Position numbers and translations under genes: made by a program. This document shows, in pieces, positions 1 to 9,164 of a stretch of DNA of 31,464 nt. A model generated the notes under the pieces. That model made no database searches. It was not told the DNA's origin and saw only the letters and a list, made by a program, of their open reading frames with translations. How positions within the stretch are numbered: position 1 is the stretch's first letter; the number at the start of each line of letters is the position of its first letter. Source of the DNA: a virus; the IMG/VR virus record IMGVR_UViG_3300034418_006921, positions 1 through 31,464 of that record, one strand, 5' to 3'.

Positions 1-1533
1 CCGTTTTTCTTCAAACCTATCCAGGACGGTATGGATCGGCCAAAAACCGAACTTGCTTATAGAGTTCCGGCTTCTAAGCTCACTAGGAAATCCATACAAT
101 CGCAGGAAAAACAAATAGAGCTTGAAGGACTTGATACAACAATTGACTGGAAAAACACTGGTGACAACTCTTACGATGGAGAAAAGCTTAAACTACTTGT
201 CCACGACGAAAGTGGTAAATGGGAAAGACCAGACAACATCCTTAACAATTGGCGAGTTACAAAAACAACGTTAAGACTTGGTGCACGTATTATTGGTAAG
301 TGTTTAATGGGTTCAACATCGAACGCTTTAGATAAAGGCGGTGATAACTTTAAAAAATTATATAACGATTCAAACGTAATTAAAAGAAACTCTAATGGAC
401 AAACTAAATCCGGACTGTATTCATTATTCATCCCGATGGAATGGAACTACGAAGGATTTATTGATGAGTACGGGCAGCCCGTATTTAATAATCCTGATGG
501 AGAGGTTTTGGACCCGTTTGGTGACGTTATTGAACAAGGGGTTATAGATTACTGGGAAAATGAAGTTGATGGCCTTAAACAAGACCAGGATGCTTTAAAC
601 GAATACTACAGGCAGTTCCCGCGTACAGAAGACCACGCATTTAGAGATGAAACTAAAAATAGCATCTTTAACTTAGCAAAAATCTACGAACAGATTGATT
701 ATAACCAGGATCTACGTAATACTAATACTATAACGCAGGGTAATTTTCAATGGGTTAACGGTGTACCAGACACAAATGTAGTGTTTACACCTAGCCCACA
801 AGGTAGATTTAAAGTATCTTGGATACCAGGTACACATTTGCAGAACAAGCATATAAGTAAAAACGGTGTTAAATATCCAGCTAATGAACATATTGGTGCA
901 TTTGGTTGTGATAGTTACGATATTTCAGGAACGACTGACGGCAGGGGCTCTAAAGGTGCATTACACGGATTAACAAAATTCACAATGGAAGATGCACCAC
1001 CTAGTACATTTTTTTTAGAATACATTGCTAGGCCTCAGACAGCAGAGATATTTTTCGAAGATGTGCTTATGGCATGTGTCTTTTACGGAATGCCTATACT
1101 TGCTGAGAATAACAAACCTAGATTACTCTACCATTTTAAAAGAAGAGGGTACAGGGGTTATTCGATGAACCGACCTGACAGATTATGGAATAAGCTTTCC
1201 GTAACTGAAAAAGAAATAGGTGGTATACCAAACTCAAGCATGGATATGAAACAATCACATGCAGCTGCAATAGAGATGTACATAAACGAGCATGTCGGAC
1301 AAATAGCAGAAGGGGAGTATGGAACCATGTACTTTAACGAGACTTTAAACGATTGGTCTAAATTTGACATAAATAACCGAACAAAATATGATGCCGCTAT
1401 TAGTTCTGGCCTCGCTATTATGGCTTGCCACAAAGATTTATACAGACCCGTCGGACAACAACAAAAAACAAAATTAAACCTTAAGATTGCTCGATATAAT
1501 CAAGATGGTTTTACTTCAAAAATAATAAAATAA
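1..1533 (+). CDS. terL: Terminase large subunit, C-terminal part (partial at window edge)
   Basis: The frame is open from the first base of the window, so this is the 3' part of a longer gene; the Met at base 31 is internal. Terminase large subunits package DNA into the prohead using an ATPase domain and an RNase H-like nuclease. The ATPase Walker motifs would lie outside the window. The visible part carries a nuclease-like first acidic motif FGCDSYD (D294 and D297, counting from the Met at 31), a segment around EDVLMACVFYGMPILAENN that fits the second acidic strand, and a closing DMKQSHAAAIEMYI segment. The stretch GSTSNALDKGGDNFKKLY and the motif DETKNSIFN match my memory of crAss-like and related marine podovirus terminases. 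The portal gene starts 4 bases after the stop, the usual packaging order. Confidence 0.88.
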   Translation, partial: PFFFKPIQDGMDRPKTELAYRVPASKLTRKSIQSQEKQIELEGLDTTIDWKNTGDNSYDGEKLKLLVHDESGKWERPDNILNNWRVTKTTLRLGARIIGKCLMGSTSNALDKGGDNFKKLYNDSNVIKRNSNGQTKSGLYSLFIPMEWNYEGFIDEYGQPVFNNPDGEVLDPFGDVIEQGVIDYWENEVDGLKQDQDALNEYYRQFPRTEDHAFRDETKNSIFNLAKIYEQIDYNQDLRNTNTITQGNFQWVNGVPDTNVVFTPSPQGRFKVSWIPGTHLQNKHISKNGVKYPANEHIGAFGCDSYDISGTTDGRGSKGALHGLTKFTMEDAPPSTFFLEYIARPQTAEIFFEDVLMACVFYGMPILAENNKPRLLYHFKRRGYRGYSMNRPDRLWNKLSVTEKEIGGIPNSSMDMKQSHAAAIEMYINEHVGQIAEGEYGTMYFNETLNDWSKFDINNRTKYDAAISSGLAIMACHKDLYRPVGQQQKTKLNLKIARYNQDGFTSKIIK

Positions 1534-1536
1534 GAT

Positions 1537-3960
1537 ATGGCTAATTCAGTTGTAAATAGTTTCTTCCCAAGCCAGGTAGCTTCAGACCAAGAAAAGCTGT
1601 CTACGGAATATGGCTTAAAGGTAGGACGTGCGATTGAGCAAGAGTGGTTTTCAAGCAACTCTGGAGCAATTCGCTACCAAAGCAACCAAAGCTCATTTCA
1701 CAATTTAAGATTATACGCAAGAGGCGAGCAAAGCATTCAAAAGTATAAAGATGAATTATCAATAAATGGTGATTTGTCTTATCTTAATTTAGACTGGAAG
1801 CCTGTACCTATATTATCTAAGTTTGTAGATATTGTAGTTAATGGTATTGCCGATAGAGCATTTGATATAAAAGCATATTCACAAGATCCGTTTGGTGTTT
1901 CAAAACGTACAGAGTACATGAACTCTATTATTCGTGATATGCAAACCAAAGAGATTAACGACTATGCTCAAGAAGCTTTCGGTATTAATCTTTATGAGAA
2001 CGACCCCACGGCTTTACCGGAATCAAAAGAAGAGCTAGAGCTTCACATGCAGCTTAGTTATAAGCAGGGCATTGAAGTAGCTGAAGAGGTTGCAATAAAT
2101 ACTTTACTTGACGGAAACAAATACAATTTAATTAAGAAAAGAGTATACCAAGATATTACCACATTAGGCATTGGCGCAGTTAAAAATACTTTTAACAAGT
2201 CAGAAGGTATTAAAATAGATTACGTTGACCCTGCTAATTTGGTTTATTCATATACTGAATCACCGTATTTTGAAGATATATATTATGTAGGTGAAGTTAA
2301 GTGGGTGCCTATTAATGAGCTTAAAAAGCAATTCCCTGATTTAACAAACGAAGAGCTAGAGAAAATACAACAGCAAAACTCTAAAACGCATCGTGGCTAC
2401 GCTACAACAGGTAATACACAGGATACATATAGAGATAGTAATAACGTTCAAATTTTGTATTTTAATTACAAAACTTACATGAACGAAGTTTATAAAACTA
2501 AGAAGACTGCAACAGGTGCTGAAAAAGCGATTGAAAGAGACGACCAGTACAACCCACCAGCAGACAGTGAAGAGTTTGGCAAGTTATCGCAGTCGCTAGA
2601 AGTTTTATATGAAGGTGCATTAGTATTAGGCACTAAGCATCTGCTTAAGTGGGAGGTGGCTAAAAATATGTTGCGTCCTAAAAGCGATTATACCAAGGTG
2701 AAAATGAATTACAACATCGTAGCCCCACGTATGTACAAAGGTAAGATTGAATCTATTGTAAGCCGTTGTACCGGTTTTGCTGATATGATTCAGCTTACGC
2801 ATTTAAAAATGCAGCAGGTATTATCTAAAATGATGCCTGATGGTGTTTATATGGATGCTGACGGTTTAGCTGAAATTGATTTAGGTAACGGTACAAACTA
2901 CAATCCGCAGGAAGCGCTTAACATGTTCTTCCAAACAGGTTCTGTTATTGGGCGCTCATTTACGCAAGAGGGTGATATGAATCCTGGTAAAGTGCCTATA
3001 CAGCCTTTACAAACAGGTGCGGGTGGTCAAAAACTACAAACGCTTATACAGACGTATAACTATTACTTGCAGATGATTCGCGATGTTACGGGTCTTAATG
3101 AAGCGCGTGACGGTTCTACACCTGATTCAAGAGCATTAGTTGGTGTACAAAAACTAGCGGCCGCAAATTCAAATACAGCTACAAGACACATACTTGATGC
3201 AGGTTTATTCTTAACTGCTGAAACCGCGGAAGCTTTATCACTACGTATTTCAGATGTTTTAGAATACAGCAGCTCTAAAGAGGCATTTATACAGAAAATT
3301 GGTGGATTTAATGTAGCTACACTTGAAGAGCTTAAAGAATTACACTTATACGATTTTGGTATATTCTTAGAACTAGCGCCAGACGAAGAAGAAAAAGCAT
3401 TATTAGAAAACAATATACAGACCGCACTTTCTGCAGGTTTGATTGATTTAGACGATGCAATAGATATTCGTGAAGTTAGAAATATTAAGCTAGCCAATCA
3501 ACTATTAAAGTTACGCCGCAAGAAAAAGCTGGAGCGTGATCAAATGATGCAGCAGCAAAATATCCAAGCACAAGCGCAAGCAAATGCACAGGCACAACAA
3601 GTTGCGGCACAAGCGGAAGTACAGAAAGACCAAGCGTTGTTCCAAACAAAAGCACAGCTAGAGCAGCTTAAAGGACAGATGGAACAACAAAAAATGCAAG
3701 CAGAGGTTGCGGCTAAGAAAGAACTTATGGCACTTGAATTCAACTACAATATGCAACTTAAGGGTATTGAGGTTGAAGGACAAAAGACAAAAGAGAAACA
3801 AAAGGAAGACCGTAAAGACGAAAGAACCAAATTACAAGCTTCTCAACAAAGCGAATTAATAGAGCAAAGACAGAAGCAAACAGGTCCTAAAAACTTTGAA
3901 TCTGCTGGAAATGACATCATTGGCGGTGGATTTGGTTTAGGAACCTTCGAACCTAAGTAA
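1537..3960 (+). CDS. Portal protein
   Basis: An 807-residue protein placed directly between terminase and scaffold/capsid genes, the standard portal position. Portals form the dodecameric ring through which DNA enters and leaves the head. The length is in the range of the long portals of P22-like and crAss-like podoviruses. The core has the mixed character of a portal, including the segment SRALVGVQKLAAANSNTATR near residues 530-550. The last third (about residues 650-770) is Gln-, Ala- and Lys-rich and predicted helical or coiled-coil, like a portal barrel or crown extension. It ends in a Gly-rich tail, NDIIGGGFGLGTF. The start at 1537 follows the terminase stop by 3 bases and has no Shine-Dalgarno. 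Identification rests on order, size and remembered motifs. Confidence 0.85.
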   Translation: MANSVVNSFFPSQVASDQEKLSTEYGLKVGRAIEQEWFSSNSGAIRYQSNQSSFHNLRLYARGEQSIQKYKDELSINGDLSYLNLDWKPVPILSKFVDIVVNGIADRAFDIKAYSQDPFGVSKRTEYMNSIIRDMQTKEINDYAQEAFGINLYENDPTALPESKEELELHMQLSYKQGIEVAEEVAINTLLDGNKYNLIKKRVYQDITTLGIGAVKNTFNKSEGIKIDYVDPANLVYSYTESPYFEDIYYVGEVKWVPINELKKQFPDLTNEELEKIQQQNSKTHRGYATTGNTQDTYRDSNNVQILYFNYKTYMNEVYKTKKTATGAEKAIERDDQYNPPADSEEFGKLSQSLEVLYEGALVLGTKHLLKWEVAKNMLRPKSDYTKVKMNYNIVAPRMYKGKIESIVSRCTGFADMIQLTHLKMQQVLSKMMPDGVYMDADGLAEIDLGNGTNYNPQEALNMFFQTGSVIGRSFTQEGDMNPGKVPIQPLQTGAGGQKLQTLIQTYNYYLQMIRDVTGLNEARDGSTPDSRALVGVQKLAAANSNTATRHILDAGLFLTAETAEALSLRISDVLEYSSSKEAFIQKIGGFNVATLEELKELHLYDFGIFLELAPDEEEKALLENNIQTALSAGLIDLDDAIDIREVRNIKLANQLLKLRRKKKLERDQMMQQQNIQAQAQANAQAQQVAAQAEVQKDQALFQTKAQLEQLKGQMEQQKMQAEVAAKKELMALEFNYNMQLKGIEVEGQKTKEKQKEDRKDERTKLQASQQSELIEQRQKQTGPKNFESAGNDIIGGGFGLGTFEPK

Positions 3961-3993
3961 TAATAACCATATATAATTATATAATATTTTATC

Positions 3994-5160
3994 ATGAGTG
4001 AAGAATTTAAACCAGCTACCAGCATAGATGATGATGGTACAATTAAAGTAGACTTCAGTAAAAATGCCATTCAAGAGCAAAGCACAGATGACAGCGATGC
4101 TGCTGTCGAAGAACCCGGAAACGAAGAAAGTAGCCAAGAAGTGGTTGAAGAAGTACGGGACACCGAAGAAGAGCAAGTAGTAACAGAAGAGACTGAAGAG
4201 CCTGCTCAAGAGGTTGCAGAAGAAGAGCCTGTACTACAGGAAATTACAGAAGAAGAAGTTGAAGAGGCTGCTGAAGAGCTTCAAGAAGAAGTTGCTGAGG
4301 CAATTGAAGAAGCAAAAGAGTCTGGTGCTGAATTACCTGAAAACATTCAAAAGGTTGTAGACTTTATGAATGAAACAGGTGGAACGCTAGAAGACTACGT
4401 TCGCCTTAATACAGATTACAGTGCGTTAAACGAAGAACAATTACTTCGTGAATACTACCAAAGTACGAACCCACATTTAGATAATGAGGACATCGACTTT
4501 ATGATGGAAGACAAGTTTTCATACGATGAAGACATTGACGACGAGCGTGAAGTGCGACGTAAAAAGGTAGAGCGTAAACAAGCATTAGCAAATGCTAAAA
4601 ATTATTTAGACGGACTTAAGTCTAAATACTACGAAGAAATTAAAGCAGGATCACGTTTGAATCCTGAACAGCAAAAAGCGGTTGAATTTTTCAATCGTTA
4701 TAATAAAGAAAGTGAGGAAGCTGCTAAAGTTGCAGAAAGACAAACTACGCGTTTTAAGCAAGAAAGTGCTAAAGTTTTTAACGACAAATTCGAAGGTTTC
4801 GATTTTAACGTCGGCGAAAAGAAATACCGCTTTAAAGTAAAGAATGCTAGTGAGGTTAAAGAGACCCAAGGCGACATTAACAATTTTATTAAGAAGTTCT
4901 TGAACGAAAAGGGTGAGATGTCAGATGCTAAGGGTTATCACAAATCTCTGTTTACAGCAATGAACGCAGATCAAGTTGCACAACATTTTTATGAGCAAGG
5001 TCGCTCCGATGCTCTTAAATCAAGTATGGCTAAAGCCAAGAATGTAGATATGGACCCGAGAGGGGTGCATGAGAAAGTTACTACATCTAACGGCTGGACT
5101 GTACGTGCAGTTGATAGTGGAGAAAGCGCTTCTAAGCTTAAGGTTAGATTTAATAAATAA
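3994..5160 (+). CDS. Acidic scaffold-like protein
   Basis: A 388-residue protein between portal and major capsid genes, where scaffolding proteins normally lie. The first 110 residues are extremely acidic, with runs of Glu and Val/Ala giving a low-complexity, probably disordered or helical segment. The middle (about 115-180) has short conserved-looking pieces such as LNTDYSALNEEQLLREYY. Residues 180-260 are charged and probably coiled-coil. Scaffolding proteins are typically acidic, helical and removed before DNA enters, which fits. No protease signature is visible in it. It follows the portal by 33 A/T-rich bases and precedes the capsid gene by 23. Function is inferred from position and composition. 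Confidence 0.7.
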   Translation: MSEEFKPATSIDDDGTIKVDFSKNAIQEQSTDDSDAAVEEPGNEESSQEVVEEVRDTEEEQVVTEETEEPAQEVAEEEPVLQEITEEEVEEAAEELQEEVAEAIEEAKESGAELPENIQKVVDFMNETGGTLEDYVRLNTDYSALNEEQLLREYYQSTNPHLDNEDIDFMMEDKFSYDEDIDDEREVRRKKVERKQALANAKNYLDGLKSKYYEEIKAGSRLNPEQQKAVEFFNRYNKESEEAAKVAERQTTRFKQESAKVFNDKFEGFDFNVGEKKYRFKVKNASEVKETQGDINNFIKKFLNEKGEMSDAKGYHKSLFTAMNADQVAQHFYEQGRSDALKSSMAKAKNVDMDPRGVHEKVTTSNGWTVRAVDSGESASKLKVRFNK

Positions 5161-5183
5161 TAATCCATTAAAAATTTATAATA

Positions 5184-6578
5184 ATGGCAACAATGAGTGG
5201 AGGCGCATTCCCAGCGTCACTAACACCGCGTCCAACTAAAACTCCGGATGCGTCAAATTATATAAACTTTGCTGACACTAGCTTTAGCCAGTGGTCACAA
5301 CAATACCTTCCTGAGGTATATGAAAAAGAAATTGAGCGTTACGGTAAACGTACTGTAGGCGGTTTCTTACGTATGGTAAGTGCAGAAATGCCAGTAGCTT
5401 CAGATCAAATTATTTGGTCAGAACAAGGACGTTTGCACCTCGCATTTAGCGGCGTTACTAATGGACAAAGTGCTAGTGGAGCGAATAGTGAGGTTACTTT
5501 AACTTTTGGTACAAGCGCTGAAGCTGATTTGTTAGCTAAAGGAATGACTTTAGTTTTAGCTGATAGCACTAATGCAGTTGCTAAAGTACTAGTTTCTACT
5601 GAAGCGGCTGGTGCTGTTGTTAAAGTACAAGTCTACGGCGCTGCTGATTTAAGTGGGCTTGGAACAACTGTATCTGGATTTGTATTCGGTTCTGAATATG
5701 CTAAGGGTTCTGAAAGCGTTGGAATTTCTCGTGATGCTAACTTTCAAACTTTCAATAATAAACCAATTATTCTACGTGATAAATACAGCGTTGCTGGTTC
5801 TGATGTAGCTCAAATTGGTTGGATTGAAGTTACTTCTGAAGCTGGTACTTCTGGTTACCTATGGTACTTGAAGTCTGAGCACGAGTCTCGTTTACGTTTT
5901 GAAGACTACCTAGAAATGTCTATGGTTGAAGCTGAGAAAAAAGGCGCTTCTGGTACAACATCTCTTGATGGTACTGAGGGTATGTTTGAAGCTATTGAAA
6001 ATCGCGGTCTTGTTTATTCAGGTGCTGATTTTGATGGCGCTGGTGGTTTAAGTCAATTTGACGACATTCTAGCACAATTAGACAAGCAAGGTGCTATTGA
6101 AGAAAACATGATGTTCTTAGATCGTTCTACATCTTTAGAGATTGACAACATGCTTGCAGCTCAAAATTCTTACGGTGCTGGTGGTACTTCTTTCGGTGTA
6201 TTTAATAACGAAGAAGATATGGCATTGAACTTAGGATTCTCTGGTTTCCGTCGCGGTTCTTACGACTTCTACAAAACCGACTGGAAATACTTGAACGATG
6301 CAACTACTCGTGGCCTTATTGGTGACATCGATGGCGTATTGGTTCCAGCAGGTACTTCTACGGTTTACGATGAAAACTTAGGTAAAAACGTTGCACGTCC
6401 ATTCTTGCACGTACGTTACCGCGCTAACGAGGTTGATGATCGTCGCATGAAGTCTTGGGTTACTGGTTCAGTTGGTGGCAACTACACTAGTGACGAAGAT
6501 GCAATGAACGTTCACTTCTTGTCTGAGCGTGCACTTTGTGTACAAGCAGCTAACAATTTTGTATTGTTGAAAGCGTAA
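5184..6578 (+). CDS. Major capsid protein
   Basis: A 464-residue protein following the scaffold-like gene. The N-terminal segment, with YLPEVYEKEIERYGKRTVGG near residues 39-58 and an EMPVASDQIIWSEQG segment just after, resembles the crAss-like and marine podovirus capsid family as I remember it. An insertion rich in Ala, Gly and Val lies around residues 90-185, possibly a surface domain. Codon choice is richer in GCT, GGT, TCT and CGT than in neighbouring genes, consistent with a highly expressed product. It is followed at once by a strong hairpin terminator, also typical of a capsid gene. HK97 fold is assumed from family knowledge, not shown. Confidence 0.85.
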   Translation: MATMSGGAFPASLTPRPTKTPDASNYINFADTSFSQWSQQYLPEVYEKEIERYGKRTVGGFLRMVSAEMPVASDQIIWSEQGRLHLAFSGVTNGQSASGANSEVTLTFGTSAEADLLAKGMTLVLADSTNAVAKVLVSTEAAGAVVKVQVYGAADLSGLGTTVSGFVFGSEYAKGSESVGISRDANFQTFNNKPIILRDKYSVAGSDVAQIGWIEVTSEAGTSGYLWYLKSEHESRLRFEDYLEMSMVEAEKKGASGTTSLDGTEGMFEAIENRGLVYSGADFDGAGGLSQFDDILAQLDKQGAIEENMMFLDRSTSLEIDNMLAAQNSYGAGGTSFGVFNNEEDMALNLGFSGFRRGSYDFYKTDWKYLNDATTRGLIGDIDGVLVPAGTSTVYDENLGKNVARPFLHVRYRANEVDDRRMKSWVTGSVGGNYTSDEDAMNVHFLSERALCVQAANNFVLLKA

Positions 6579-6595
6579 TAGCTTATATTTAATAT

Positions 6596-6632
6596 GGTCC
6601 TCGGCTTCGGCCGGGGGCTTTATTTTTCTTTT
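6596..6632 (+). terminator. Rho-independent terminator after the capsid gene
   Basis: Arms at about 6597-6605 and 6610-6618 pair through 9 positions, including two G:T wobbles, and close a TTCG loop on a C-G pair, the very stable cUUCGg tetraloop. A T-rich run follows. It lies 18 bases after the capsid stop and would limit read-through into the following head gene. Confidence 0.88.
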
Positions 6633-6650
6633 ATTTAATTATATTATATC

Positions 6651-7505
6651 ATGGCAACAGCTAAAAAACCTGCAGCTAAAAAGGCTGCACCAAAAAAAGA
6701 AATGCCTGTAGAGGCACCGGTAGTATCATTTGAAAATGCCGATAAACCATTAACAGCATCTGTAGAACCCAAGTGGGAATATAAAGACCGCTTATATGAA
6801 ATGACAGGTAATAAGACACCTTTAATATGGTCTATACCTTCAATGCATACTGCTAAAAGACCTATGCTTTGGTTTGACAAAGAAAAAGGTTACCAGCGCG
6901 AACTACGTTATGCTACAAACCAAAAAACACCTTTTGTAGATGAGCAAGAAGGTACATCAACATTAGGAAGAATTATTTTTGAAAATGGCAAACTGTATGT
7001 ACCAAAAGAGCAGGTAGCTTTACAAAAATTTTTATCGTTGTATCACCCATATACATTAACAGGTAAAATTAAAGAGCATAAACCTGAAGCCATTGCTGAA
7101 GACCAAGTGCATTCTATTGAGCTTGAATTAGAAGCGATGAACACCGCGGTTGCAATGGATATTGACCAAGCAGAAGCAATTTTGCGTGCAGAAATAGGAT
7201 CTGCGGTATCTACAATGAGTTCTAAGGAGCTTAAACGCGATTTACTTGTATTCGCTAAGAATGAACCTGGTTTGTTCTTAGAACTAGCAAATGACGACAA
7301 CGTACATTTGCGTAACATCGGTATAAAAGCTACGGAATTAGGAGTTATTAATTTATCAGCAGACAATAGAACATTCTCTTACGGGAATACTGGTCGTAAA
7401 TTAATGACCGTTCCTTTTGATGAACATCCTTATTCAGCGCTTGCTGCCTACTTCAAAACAGATGAAGGTATGGAAGTTTTGAATGCGATTGAAAAACGAC
7501 TTTAA
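6651..7505 (+). CDS. Probable head-associated protein with Lys/Ala-rich N-terminus, function unknown
   Basis: A 284-residue protein lying alone between two terminators, just after the major capsid gene. It begins with a histone-tail-like low-complexity segment, MATAKKPAAKKAAPKKEMP, then a folded region with aromatic-rich motifs such as LWFDKEKGYQRELRYATNQK around residues 74-93. The rest is mixed helix and strand without catalytic motifs that I can name. I recall similar proteins as unnamed head genes in marine phages. The position suggests a minor head, decoration or head-completion protein. The basic tail could contact packaged DNA or be a flexible extension; neither is shown. No Shine-Dalgarno precedes the start; the leader is almost pure A/T. 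Confidence 0.75.
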   Translation: MATAKKPAAKKAAPKKEMPVEAPVVSFENADKPLTASVEPKWEYKDRLYEMTGNKTPLIWSIPSMHTAKRPMLWFDKEKGYQRELRYATNQKTPFVDEQEGTSTLGRIIFENGKLYVPKEQVALQKFLSLYHPYTLTGKIKEHKPEAIAEDQVHSIELELEAMNTAVAMDIDQAEAILRAEIGSAVSTMSSKELKRDLLVFAKNEPGLFLELANDDNVHLRNIGIKATELGVINLSADNRTFSYGNTGRKLMTVPFDEHPYSALAAYFKTDEGMEVLNAIEKRL

Positions 7506-7514
7506 GTCATAAAG

Positions 7515-7546
7515 TAGGGGTCGTGCAAACGATCCCTATTTTTTTT
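7515..7546 (+). terminator. Rho-independent terminator
   Basis: Arms 7515-7524 and 7529-7538 pair over 10 positions with one G:T wobble and close a GCAA loop (a GNRA tetraloop), followed by an eight-base T run at 7539-7546. It lies 10 bases after the stop of the upstream head gene and 14 bases before the next start, a textbook intrinsic terminator. Confidence 0.92.
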
Positions 7547-7559
7547 AATATATAAAACT

Positions 7560-8273
7560 ATGAGTGTAAGTGTAAACACTGTATATCAAAAAGTATTAGC
7601 CGTACTCAATAAAGAGAAACGAGGATATTTACCGCCAAACGAGTTTGAATATATGGCGAACATTGCTCAGATGGATATATTTGAGCAATATTTTTATGAC
7701 CTAAATCAATTCATGCGTATACCTGGTAATGATACCGGTCACGCTGATATGGTTAGTATGTTACAGGAAAAGATAGCTTTATTTCAAAAAAGTAAAGCTG
7801 CTGCAGATTTAAGTATTGCTTCAAACAAAATAACACTTACTTCTAACGATTTATATAGATTATCTTCTATTTACGTATCAAACGCAGAAGCAGATAAGGT
7901 AACAAAAAAAGAAGCTAAAGACATATTATTATCACCCTTAGCTACACCAACTGCTGATCGCCCAATGTATTACGAAGAAGATGGCGGTTACTATGTTTAT
8001 ACTTCTGCTACACCTTTGTCTGCAGTAACTAATGTGGTTGTTGATTATATTAAAAAGCCTGCAGATGTAAAATGGACATATACAATTGTTGCTGGCGCAC
8101 CTGTATACAACAGTAGTGGTGTTGATTTGCAGAACTTTGAGCTGCATAGTTCTGAAGAAACTGAATTAATATATAAGATTATAGAGCTTGCGGGTATAGC
8201 ATTAAAAGACCCAAGCCTTATACAGATCGGTGGTGGGTTAGAAAATCAAAAAGTACAACAAGAAAAAGCATAA
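7560..8273 (+). CDS. Probable head-tail connector (ring) protein
   Basis: A 237-residue protein opening the connector/tail group. The N-terminus, with PPNEFEYMANIAQMDIFEQY near residues 21-40, and the C-terminus, with ELIYKIIELAGIALKDPSLI near 202-221, resemble small ring or adaptor proteins of crAss-like podoviruses as I remember them. These sit between portal and tail nozzle. Between them lies a strand-rich part without obvious catalytic residues. The next gene starts 3 bases after the stop, so the two are likely co-translated and probably form one ring assembly. Could alternatively be a head-completion protein; exact ring assignment is not possible from sequence reading. Confidence 0.6.
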   Translation: MSVSVNTVYQKVLAVLNKEKRGYLPPNEFEYMANIAQMDIFEQYFYDLNQFMRIPGNDTGHADMVSMLQEKIALFQKSKAAADLSIASNKITLTSNDLYRLSSIYVSNAEADKVTKKEAKDILLSPLATPTADRPMYYEEDGGYYVYTSATPLSAVTNVVVDYIKKPADVKWTYTIVAGAPVYNSSGVDLQNFELHSSEETELIYKIIELAGIALKDPSLIQIGGGLENQKVQQEKA

Positions 8274-8276
8274 TAG

Positions 8277-9161
8277 ATGGGTCTACTAAACGAAAATGCA
8301 TCGACTTATTACAGTGGTAGTGATTATGGGAGTTACCAATTTATTACTATAAAAGATATTGTAAACAATTTTATGGTTGCTTATGTTGGTGAAGGTAAGC
8401 TTATACCTAAAGCTAAGCGTACTGACGTAGGTTTTCATGCACAACGGGCTATTCAAGAATTTAGCTTTGACACATTACCTTCTACAAAAGCTATAGAAAT
8501 AGACTTAGGCCCCGCGTTAACAATGACTTTGCCTCAAGACTATGTTAATTATATTAACTTTTCTTGGACAGATAACGCTGGTATACAACATATAATATAC
8601 CCTACTAGAGATACAGGCAATGCTGTGGCGCCTTTGCAAGACTCAAATTTTAATTACACTTTTGATTCTAATGGTATATTACTTGAAGCCGAAGAGTCTT
8701 CAACAGTAATTAATTTTAAAAATGCAAATACAGGTGCTGATATTTCAGATAAATCTAATCTAAGCGATGCTGATATATTTGAATTGTACCGATACGGTAA
8801 CCGATACGGTATAGACCCAGAAAGAACGCAAGGCAATGGTGTATTTTATATTGACCAACTAAAAGGGGTTGCTAGATTTAGTTCTAATTTATCAGGACAA
8901 ATTATTACACTTAAATATATAAGTGATGGTTTAGCTACCGATGAAGAAATGAAAGTACATAAGTTTGCAGAAGAAGCAATGTATAAATACATGGCACATG
9001 CAATACTTAATACTAGAGCAAATGTTCCAGAATATCAAATAGCTCGTTATAAGAAAGAGCTAAGGGCAGCAAAAAGAAACGCTAAGCTACGCTTATCTAA
9101 TCTGAAGATAGCTGAGCTAGCGCAGGTAATGAGAAATCAGTCTAAGTGGATTAAACACTAA
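8277..9161 (+). CDS. Tail tubular A / P22 gp4-like ring protein
   Basis: A 294-residue protein. Its first third holds recognisable segments of a connector family common in marine podoviruses: ITIKDIVNNFMVAYVGEGK (about 24-42), a Lys/Arg-rich KAKRTDVGFHAQRA stretch, and LPQDYVNYINFSW. The C-terminal 70 residues are helical and basic. Proteins of this type form a ring between portal and nozzle, matching its position between the small ring gene and the large nozzle gene, with gaps of 3 bases on each side. A short repeat, YRYGNRYG, is encoded by two nearly adjacent 11-base copies at 8789-8799 and 8801-8811. The specific P22 gp4 comparison is from memory and approximate. Confidence 0.65.
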   Translation: MGLLNENASTYYSGSDYGSYQFITIKDIVNNFMVAYVGEGKLIPKAKRTDVGFHAQRAIQEFSFDTLPSTKAIEIDLGPALTMTLPQDYVNYINFSWTDNAGIQHIIYPTRDTGNAVAPLQDSNFNYTFDSNGILLEAEESSTVINFKNANTGADISDKSNLSDADIFELYRYGNRYGIDPERTQGNGVFYIDQLKGVARFSSNLSGQIITLKYISDGLATDEEMKVHKFAEEAMYKYMAHAILNTRANVPEYQIARYKKELRAAKRNAKLRLSNLKIAELAQVMRNQSKWIKH

Positions 9162-9164
9162 CAC

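Noticed and set aside
3063-3743. Antisense frames of 144 and 67 codons in the portal gene
   Set aside because: Ser- and Cys-rich translations that mirror the Ala/Gln-rich codons of the portal on the other strand; no start context or conserved motif.
8789-8811. Two 11-base direct copies separated by one base, considered as a regulatory or attachment site
   Set aside because: They lie inside a connector gene and simply encode the YRYGNRYG peptide; no matching copy was noticed elsewhere.
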